Shown here in pieces: positions 56,930 to 64,000 of a stretch of DNA of 64,000 bases. The notes beneath the pieces were generated by a model that saw only the letters and a program-made list of their open reading frames with translations, made no database searches and was not told the origin of the DNA. This DNA comes from Phymatolithon calcareum (Eukaryota > Rhodophyta > Florideophyceae > Hapalidiales). Location: NCBI GenBank assembly GCA_977006965.1, contig OZ345369.1:2108001-2172000 (forward strand). Direction: 5' to 3'. Every line of letters starts with the position of its first letter. Position 1 is the first letter of the stretch. Both the position numbers and the translations under genes were made by a program.

Positions 56930-57190
56930 CTTTTTGCACCTGGAGGCACTATTCGTTGGTTTACAGACTACAGGAGCTTCATCGGTGCTATTGAGGGCCA
57001 GCCACAGATTTACGGGGAATTGATACAGAATCTTTGGTGCCTTTTGGAAGAACTGATATCCAAGGAGATCTACGTCGAAGCCATTTAGATACCGAGTCAC
57101 TGCCGAATTCCCAAAAAAATTCTGCTGACGAGCTAGCTCGCAAAGATATTTGTGAGTGAGGCCTTGTGGACATCCAGAGAGTCTTGGTCT
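56930..57190 (+). pseudogene. LINE RNase H fragment, second copy
   Basis: Aligned with 17850-18100 at roughly 70-75% identity (ggccagccac, ccaaggagatct, cgtcgaagccatt, taccgagtcactgc, gacgagctagctcgca). This copy shows the intact order after the last motif (SADELARKD in one frame), which in the 17-18 kb copy is lost to a frameshift. It begins and ends abruptly. Confidence 0.8.
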
Positions 57191-58160
57191 CGAGTCTGCA
57201 ATAAGCTTCTCGAATTATATATATTTCTGGAAGTTATAAATATGGAGAAGATGGAAGTATTACAGAAACTAGTTTGCGCTGAATGCACCTTCAGGCGCAA
57301 AAGGTAGACAATACTCGTTATCTGAGGATAATAGGCTGATAAAAAACTCTGACATTTCTGAAAGGCGTAACGCTCTGTCCGTTTTAGTGAGAAATCTATG
57401 TCCGCGCTTTCGCACTAGACGTGCAGACGAGACGTAAAATTCTTTTGAACCTTGCAAACGCGGAGCTCGTCATTTTGAAGGCTGGACTTCAAATAACGAG
57501 CTTTGCCGTCGTACGGTTCAGAGGTGTTAGTCAACCTCAATTACCTTTCTGCAAAGAAATTTTCATACAATTCTAATACACATGGTAACGTGTACCAGTT
57601 GTTTTCCCATAGAGAGGTCAATCAGTTCATAGAGCATCGAAGCTGTTCCATAAATTGCAAGTTATCTTTAAAAAAGTCCTGAACTCGAGAATGAACTCTG
57701 CAGGCAGAAAGTTGTATTTAAATTGCAGGAAGTTTTAATGTAGAAAACGATTGCAAATATATTCAGTACAAACTGACCTGATCGTCATCACCCCGGCGCA
57801 CGGACCATCGTGGTGCTTTCACTTGATTATATTATACGAGCCCGCCCTCACGCTTGGCTAAAACGTTAGGAATATTGATTGCGAGACACACGTTGCGCGC
57901 AGAGCCGAAATTGCGAAGTCCAAAGGTATTTGCGTACTTCTGGACTTGATGGAATTTGCAAAATTGCACTTTGCTACCAATTGTGGTGCGCTCCAATGAC
58001 GGCAAACAATGGAGCCCAAAATTTCCCTGTTTCTGCGGACCGGGAAAAAACAAGAGGTTCACATCTCCGAATGGAAGTCGAGATTCATCATTACCGGACT
58101 GAACGTCCGTTCTCTCAAATGTAATACCTCGGATGCTTTGACACTACAAGGCCAAAGCCA
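57191..58160. other. Intergenic, nothing recognised
   Basis: AT-rich with short frames. Confidence 0.4.
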
Positions 58161-59873
58161 ATGCGGTGCTGTCTGAGCCAGAGTCATGACTGCAATGCTC
58201 TCTGCGACGGGCCCGTCATGCTCCTGGCTTTTGAACGGTTGGAAGCGAGAGACGAAAACAGCGACGGCATAGGCAGCCAGCGCCATTCGCCAAATCATGT
58301 CACCAAGACGAAAAGCGAAGAAAGGGCCAAGATGGAAGCACTGACAAATGCAGTCATACAGCTCACAAAAACTGTACCCCTTTTTCAAGCAGAGGTCTGA
58401 GAGTCGAACAGCGATTAGTGAACCAGACGTACACAGCGAAATTTTACTGTAACTCACCAGGAAAGAGCAAGACCATTCGAACCTTGCAATTGAGGTAAGC
58501 ACAAAGAAACCATCTACCGCGCCTGACACGCGTACACCAAATGAGCCTGCCAGGCGGGTACTGCATGCCGATCCTGCTCAAACAGACTCCACAGTAGTAG
58601 CCAACCCAGTCAGCCCAGCGGACCAACTGGCGCTACCCACTAGACCCACCCGAAACACTGTTCTTTTCTTGTCCGCCCCGAGAATGTTGGCTGAAGCTGA
58701 CTGCCACAACACTAGACACCACGACTCAAACAGGAACTTGCGCAGATATTGATATTCTCAAGCACAGACACAGAAACCGTGCAGAAATTACAGCCTCTCA
58801 CAGATCCTCGTATCGAAAGAATAGTGAAGAGGACTGTTCGCCCACTCTGTATCCCGCAAAAGGTAGTAACATTGTACTTCCGCAGAATTATTAGAGAGAG
58901 AAACGATCCTGATCAGTTCAAAAATCTCAACAATGGACTCAGAGAAGCTCTGGAGAAAAAGGCTGTACTAGGATTAACGTTAATCGGAGGGGCAATCCTA
59001 CAGGTGATAACGAACGGGCCGTTCGTCCACCGCACCGTTGCCACCTTGTGGGCTGCTCACCTCTCATACGATGCAAAGCTCAATATATAGAGTAACGCGG
59101 TGTCAAAACGGAGAAATACTTTCGACAAGGTAGGCATAACGAGAAAATTACGCGCCGTCCGCTCGAGAATGCGAGCTTGTGCCGCAGGCACGGCTAACGT
59201 GCACTCAAGGAAGTGATATACTTTCAAATTGGCGGACGAAGTGCTAATGATAATGGAAACCGAAAGCGTAAAATCCAGTTACGACAAACAGAACCATGAT
59301 GATCTCGATCGCTACCGGTACGAAGGCCCAAGAGAACAACACGATAACATACAAAGACGCCTTAGCTCTGAAAGCTCCGTCCGCCGAGAGCCCAATAAAC
59401 GTGCGAATGGCAGCAGAAAAAGACTGTAACGAAGAGGACTCATGCCTCCTCGGACGTTGAATTCGCCGTGTCGTGTCGGCCTGCAGGACATTGAAATCGC
59501 GCCTAGGCTCACGAAGGAGCTCAAGTTCGACGAGAGTTTCGCCGTCGATATATTCTTGGATGATGCTCCATTGCCGCACGGTATTGCGGAGGGCGACTTT
59601 AGCGATTGCGCGCTGCTGGAGTATGTTCGTCTGCCCGGTCCCAACCGAGGCAGTCTGATATGTCGAGTTGTAGCCGTAGCCGATTCTGAACTCGTGGAAG
59701 ACCTTTGTTACAACGCGCCAAATCGACCTCCCCCGATTTACTATGCGATACACTCGCAGCAAGTGAAGGGTCCCTCTGCCGACTTTTTGGGAGAAATGCG
59801 CAAGAGGCAAGAAGATCGTGAGCGCAAGGGAATCATTCAGGGCGATGGAACCACACGCACTGCAGCTGTATAA
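58161..59873 (+). pseudogene. Unrecognised multi-block frame, Gag-like in character
   Basis: Four open blocks lie in the same frame: 58161-58400, 58749-59090, 59229-59429 and 59442-59873, separated by stops only. The second contains KVVTLYFRRIIRERNDPDQF and GPFVHRTVATLWAAHLSYDA, helical and capsid-like. The third is very hydrophilic. The last (143 codons) has QDIEIAPRLTKELKFDESFA and ADFLGEMRKRQEDRERKG. A shared frame over 1.7 kb argues for one former protein of about 570 residues. I do not recognise the family. It ends just before hAT fragment C. Confidence 0.45.
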
Positions 59874-59899
59874 TACAGCTGCATACAGCCTGTATTGCA

Positions 59900-60423
59900 A
59901 CAGGTTCTCGGACCAAATATACAAGTTAGCTTACGGAAATTAATGCAGTCACTCTGAAGTTGCAAAGACGGGGTGCTACTTTTTCACACTGCCGTCTGGC
60001 ACTCGACTCACTCATCGAAATGGTTGATGTGAATTATAGCCACCCGTCGTCACCGTTTTATCGATGCAAGCTTCGTGCCGGCTATATTTCAATTGACTTT
60101 CTGACTTGTCCGGGTTCAGTGTTCGAGCCTGGAGTGGTGAAGATACAACGCAATGAAACAGATCTAAGACTGATGCAGAACGTGCTGCCTGCGCAAAGTT
60201 GAAGATGACTTCAGCAAGTGCTGCTGGTGCAAACGATTCTACCTCGCGGAGCGCAACACTTTCAATGCCGGAGATCATAATGCGGAAGAAGAGCAAAGGC
60301 GAGGAACAGGTTCAGACATTTGCTAACTGTGACTTTATTAAGTTCTGCAGCCGAGTTGGAACGACTTTTGGCGAATTTCAAAGTACGTTTTGACTTAGAC
60401 CAGGACGGAAATGACGCCCCTAC
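59900..60423 (+). pseudogene. hAT transposase fragment C
   Basis: Encodes, with frame changes, EINAVTLKLQRRGATFS, LALDSLIEMVDVNYS, FYRCKLRAGYISIDFLTCPG, EPGVVKIQRNETD and SSAAELERLL, the C-terminal half of the hAT transposase as in hAT-1 and fragment B. Homology stops at acgcccctac (60423), where the dispersed repeat also found at 5618 starts. There is no stop codon at the position where hAT-1 has TAG, so that stop is specific to hAT-1. Confidence 0.85.
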
Positions 60424-60439
60424 ACCCGTTAGAAGAATA

Positions 60440-60652
60440 CAAGACTGATTGCGCGATAAAATTGAATATCCGAGAGCGTTAGCGACAAAGCTTCGACCTC
60501 GATCATGACATCGATGTGCGCCACGAGGACATTGTGCGCTCTGCGATCGGAAAGCGGGCCAGGCTGATTCAAATTCTATATCCGAATATCCTGACATTTG
60601 GGAATACAAGACAAGTCTATCTTGCCCAGTCTTATATCGACGATTGACAGTA
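60440..60652 (+). repeat. Dispersed repeat, copy of 5618-5850
   Basis: Starts at caagactgattgcgcgata, directly after hAT fragment C. One frame stays open and ends at a tga near 60645 (DIDVRHEDIVRSAIGKRAR). Family unknown. Confidence 0.6.
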
Positions 60653-60669
60653 TATCCCTACTGTTGGAG

Positions 60670-62504
60670 AAAATGACCACTGTCGTGGTCATTTTCTATT
60701 TTGTGTTGCAAATTCGTCAACAATTCATTGTTGAGCATGCAATGAACAGGAATGGTAGCTTTTGAATTGTTTTATCCGCTCGCGAAGTCCGTTTAGCTAA
60801 CAACGGCGTCGATCTTGTACTAGTGAGGGCCGTTCCATACCGCGCCCACGTCCATGTGCCATGTGCCGAATATGATAGAAATTGGTAGCGGATGTTTGCG
60901 AATTCCATACCGCACACATGTTATGTGCCGCCACAGGTTGCAAATTAAAGAGCTGTTTGGCGGGAAAGTTATTTTCCAGCCGTATGCAATCCATCTCACA
61001 TCCTCTTGCTACTTCGGTGCCTATCCCACAAATTCAACGGACTATTCTCACGAACGCGCCCCATCGCGCACAATGGCCTCGACCCTCGACAATGTCCGGC
61101 TTATCGAGTCTACCTCCCAGCTCGACCCAATTTCCCCAAACAACCGGCAAACCCTATCTCGCGCCAATGCATCCGCTGCGCGCGAACTCGACCACCCAAC
61201 TCAAGCAACCACACAAGAGCCGGTGACACCTGTGGCGGTGGCTTCTGAGGCGCCGAGATTGGAAGCACTCGCTACAGCTGCGGCATCGGATGTCCAGGAA
61301 AGTGACTCGCGAACAGTACCGGAAATCGCGAAGAGCGTTGAGGTACCGCTGCAACTGGCCGGCATTCGTGGAGATGTCGCGGGTTTGTCTCTTGGCACAA
61401 CATTTCAACCAACATTCTTACAGAGCCATGAATGTTCAACGCCGCGAGATGCTACTTTTACATATTTGTGAAAGCAATTACTCACACAAAAGCACGGGAC
61501 TTCTAACGATGCCCACATCAGTCTACGATGTTTGGCCAGAACATGCAACCCCAGAGTCGTGCAGTCTGGGTCGAAGCGAGACTTGATTTTTCGTTTAATG
61601 ATGCATGCGGAGGATCTCGTTTTAGCTGGCGCGGAATCATGGTCATCTGTCTTCAACCCGCATCGGACAGAGTTCTTTGGCATGCCTGAAAATCAGACAT
61701 TCCGAATGATCCAGGCTCCAACCGTCAACGTCATTAAGTCATTTTCATTACGTGGAGCACACATGATGCAGAGAAACGGCTACGGTCCAACACAGTGCAG
61801 CCTGCAGATCCCCGTTTCTCTAACTCCGAGTTCGCGAGACTCATGGCTCTCCTAACCACTAGCGATGCGGCTCGGTCTGCACTACTGCGCCCTGGAGGAA
61901 AATTTGTGAGATCCAAGATTGATGAGGGAGTCAAAAGGGACAACTTTTGGTGCTCGATTGTCGAGGAAGAATTTGCGCTCGTGTTTAATCTCTTATAATG
62001 GCGTTAGCTTGTTGCATTCATCGATGCTATCGATAGCATAACGGGCCGAAATTCGTTTGCTAATCAGCGATTTATTGTAACGAGAAGCAGTTGAGTATCA
62101 GTTTTCTCTCTCTTGTATGGACGAAATGTCTCGTATGTAGATGCAGATTGATGTTGAGTAATACTCTTTCACGCTGAACCGAAGGAAATTTGAAAAATTA
62201 TCCGAAATTGACAGTCTCTTCCCGCGAAACGTGGCACATTCCCGCGGTGCAGATCGACGGAACTTTTCAAACCTGTGCCGAGAGGTTCGGAGCATGGGCG
62301 TGGGCGAGAGTGAAAAAATGTGGCGTGATTATCATATCTCCGCCAAATAGCCAATCACTGCGAAGCTGTTTTCATATTCGGCACACGGCACATGAGCATG
62401 GCGCGGTATGGAACGGCCCTGAACGGGCATTGCCGAGCATCTGAGCCTACTTTAGTTGTCCGTTTCGACGCAAAAAGGGAAATGATTGCTACAGTGGTCA
62501 TTTT
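60670..62504. mobile_element. 1.8-kb element with long imperfect TIRs and its own coding region
   Basis: The left end AAAATGACCACTGT (60670) is matched inversely at 62490-62504. A second block, gggccgttccataccgcgcc...gccgaatatga (60826-60875), is matched inversely at 62372-62420. The inverted ends therefore extend over 130-200 bp with indels. The left tip is itself a small palindrome (aatgaccac tgtc gtggtcatt, 60669-60696). The interior holds the unrecognised protein region at 61069-61998. No target duplication is obvious. Its terminus and coding content do not match hAT, so this may be another DNA transposon superfamily. Confidence 0.7.
61069..61998 (+). pseudogene. Unrecognised protein encoded within the long-TIR element
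   Basis: The first block (to 61471) starts MASTLDNVRLIESTSQ, is rich in Ser/Thr/Pro/Ala and probably disordered. The following frames hold VWVEARLDFSFNDACGG, then MALLTTSDAARSALLRPG and SKIDEGVKRDNFWCSIVEEE, ending FNLL at 61998. The last block, with two helices and a conserved-looking FW, resembles a SANT/Myb-like DNA-binding fold, but this is a guess. There are frame changes near 61470 and 61730. No catalytic motif is visible. Confidence 0.4.
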
Positions 62505-62564
62505 GAAAGGCACATAGAGACCATAATTATGAAAAAACAAGGTTGTGCAATATTTATTTATGAA
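62505..62564. other. Junction between long-TIR element and LINE
   Basis: Short AT-rich spacer. Confidence 0.3.
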
Positions 62565-63674
62565 CGGTCATTTTTTGGGCGCCAAAACCACCTAAAACGT
62601 CGTCCAAGGAGGATATCTCTTGAGACGCTGCCATACGCTGCAGATAAGTCGAGTAGAGCAATGTACGGGTGGCCATTTTGCATGGTACTTTTTGCGCGAA
62701 GTATCGCCAGATATGTGCTCTTATCTCTCTGAAACCGAGTTGAAGCGGTAGTTAACCCTTATGTATGAGTCTAGGGCGGAGTCGATAACCTTCCTGACCT
62801 GAATCAAGAGAGATATAGTCCTGTAGTTTGCCGCAATGTCCGCTGGACCTTCCTTGTAGAGGGGAATAAGTGATTCTTGTCGCCATTGTCGTAGAAGGCA
62901 CATCAGTCGCCCAGAGGCCTCCCACAAAGCCAGTTTCATGCTGAAACAGACCTCCTTGTTTGTATGCAGCATCTCAACGGCTATCCGGTCTGGGCCGACT
63001 GCTTTCCCTCTTGCCGCCCTATTGAATGCTCTTCGAAGATGCCTTCTCATTGGCTTGTTAACTGTAAACCTCTCACGATTCACGTTCCAGTCCTTCTCGG
63101 CTTTTCACACGCTCGAGCTGTACCCGGAAAACTTGCCCGGGTGCAATGGGGCTACTAAAGCCCGGTTCTTCCCAGCTCTTCTCTCCTTAGTCTTCATGAC
63201 CTTGCGGGCGACGTTTGCAGCCTCGCTAGGGCCCATCGTCTTGATTCCCCCTAGAAATGACTCAAATTGATCCTCCTTCGATTTCCTTACCTTTTTCTTG
63301 ATCAACGCTTTGAAATTTTTAAGCTCTATCATGTCAGCTTGGATACCAGTCCTTTTAACCCATTTTTATAGCCGTGTTCGTTTCTTAGCTAATTGATCGA
63401 GCTCTTTATTCCAGAAAGTTTTGTATCTTCCCGACATGGGCTTGTTGGATGTCCAAGGATTTGCAAGCTTAGCATAGAGTACTTCGTACCATGCATTGAG
63501 TTCGTCTTCCTTGTTACAGGCGCGCAGTCTTTCTATCATATTTGGGGCCCATGTTGATATTTTCGAACTGGCTTGCGCCGCTCGTTCTGGACAATTCCTT
63601 GCTGCTCTGGATACTAACTTTCCTCTTTGCTCCGCAACGATTTGTGGTTCAGGAATCGCATTCGTACGAGTAGC
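62565..63674 (-). pseudogene. LINE reverse transcriptase, N-terminal half
   Basis: On the minus strand one frame runs from the endonuclease-RT linker (KTFWNKELDQLAKKRTRL near 63370) through KKVRKSKEDQFESFLGGI to RAFNRAARGKAVGPDRIAVE. It continues with SLIPLYKEGPADIAANYRTI and KVIDSALDSYIRV (to 62721), with only two stops. Then, in another frame, ALLDLSAAYGSVSRDILLGR holds the first catalytic Asp. It stops near 62565, before the second motif (FADD). The 5' end is cut at 63674, where a hAT-type terminus begins. It may be the same LINE family as 17164-18513. Confidence 0.85.
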
Positions 63675-64000
63675 AGGGGTGGTGCGCAATCCATTGCTAT
63701 TGCAATTAATTGCAATTCGTAGCAATTCGACCCAAAGTGGGTTCTGATGAAGAATTCCAATTCGAATTGCTGGTAGTTTGTACGAGAGTGTATAGTTCAA
63801 CAAGTGCGGAGTTGTGGGAAATAACGATCACTTCAAATGTATAATGCGTAGTACGTGGTAATCGGTTGTCGGTAGCATCTAATTTTATTATATAACTCGG
63901 GCCAGTATAAGCGTTCACCGGGGGAGCACTGCACCATTTTGGCCCAAATCAACTAAATAATCGGGCCAAAATGTTGCCGTGCCCCTTAGTGTTCGGTACG
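63675..64000. mobile_element. Left end of a hAT-type element running out of the window
   Basis: CAGGGGTGGTGCGCAATCC at 63675, followed by attgctattgcaattaattgcaattcgtagcaattcg, has the same design as MITE-1 and MITE-2: a CAGGG terminus and ATTGCAAT-type motifs. The 8 bp before it are acgagtag. No matching right end with that 8-mer occurs before the window stops. It interrupts the LINE. Confidence 0.6.
63920..63987. repeat. Hairpin with ~25-bp arms
   Basis: gggggagcactgcacc...ttttggccc (63920-63945) is mirrored by gggccaaaatgttgccgtgcccc (63963-63987), with a 17-base spacer and a few mismatches. It may be a tiny MITE or a terminus of a larger element. Confidence 0.8.

Noticed and set aside
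59244-59924. 226-codon minus-strand frame opposite 59229-59873
   Set aside because: It is antiparallel to a plus-strand series of four in-register blocks with better protein composition, so I treat it as a shadow.

Overview
The window is nuclear DNA of a microbial eukaryote. The evidence is LTR retrotransposons, RNase H-bearing LINEs, hAT and Tnp2/CACTA-type DNA transposons, a eukaryotic PPP phosphatase and a diphthamide-synthesis (DPH1) pseudogene. Host-type reading frames are uninterrupted by obvious introns. No operons, prokaryotic signals, rRNA genes or convincing tRNA genes were seen. The hAT and Copia relatives and the intron-poor style would fit a red alga or an oomycete-like stramenopile, but the sequence alone does not settle this.

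Layout. 0-3 kb: decayed Cys-rich reading frame and a three-unit ~290-bp tandem array. 3.6-5.3 kb: three fold-back or TIR structures. 5.9-7.9 kb: the only convincingly intact host gene (PPP phosphatase, +) with a small Cys-rich frame opposite its 3' side. 8.4-10 kb: a 1-kb TIR element carrying 60-bp repeats, itself hit by a hAT MITE. 10.8-14.4 kb: an almost complete hAT transposase (-), split by a 989-bp hAT MITE with an exact 8-bp target duplication. 15-20 kb: LINE RNase H remnant and unrecognised coding-like debris. 20.3-23.3 kb: Copia-1 (-). 24.1-26.2 kb: Gypsy-1 (-). 26-30.7 kb: little recognisable. 30.7-33.6 kb: Tnp2 transposase remnant followed by a DPH1 pseudogene. 34 kb: Gypsy Gag. 38.6-43.9 kb: a nest of SINE candidate, hAT transposase fragment, hAT MITE and Copia-2. 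44.3-47.5 kb: decayed second copy of the phosphatase/Cys-rich segment. 50-56.5 kb: retropepsin/Gag debris (-) and Copia-3 (+). 56.9-60.6 kb: LINE fragment, an unrecognised multi-part frame and a third hAT fragment. 60.7-62.5 kb: a long-TIR element with an unrecognised protein. 62.5-63.7 kb: LINE reverse transcriptase (-). The last 0.3 kb starts another hAT-type end and a hairpin.

How the parts relate. This is a transposon graveyard in which insertions can be ordered in time. The hAT transposase frame is hit by MITEs from apparently the same hAT family, which share CAG-type termini and ATTGCAAT-like subterminal motifs. One MITE is hit in turn by Copia-2. Host material is limited to the phosphatase/Cys-rich pair (present twice) and the DPH1 pseudogene. 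Most retroelement catalytic cores carry visible lesions (YVND for YVDD, a lost Gypsy YxDD, RNase H Asp to Tyr), so Copia-1, Gypsy-1 and Copia-2 are probably inactive. All homology statements rest on motif recognition by eye.
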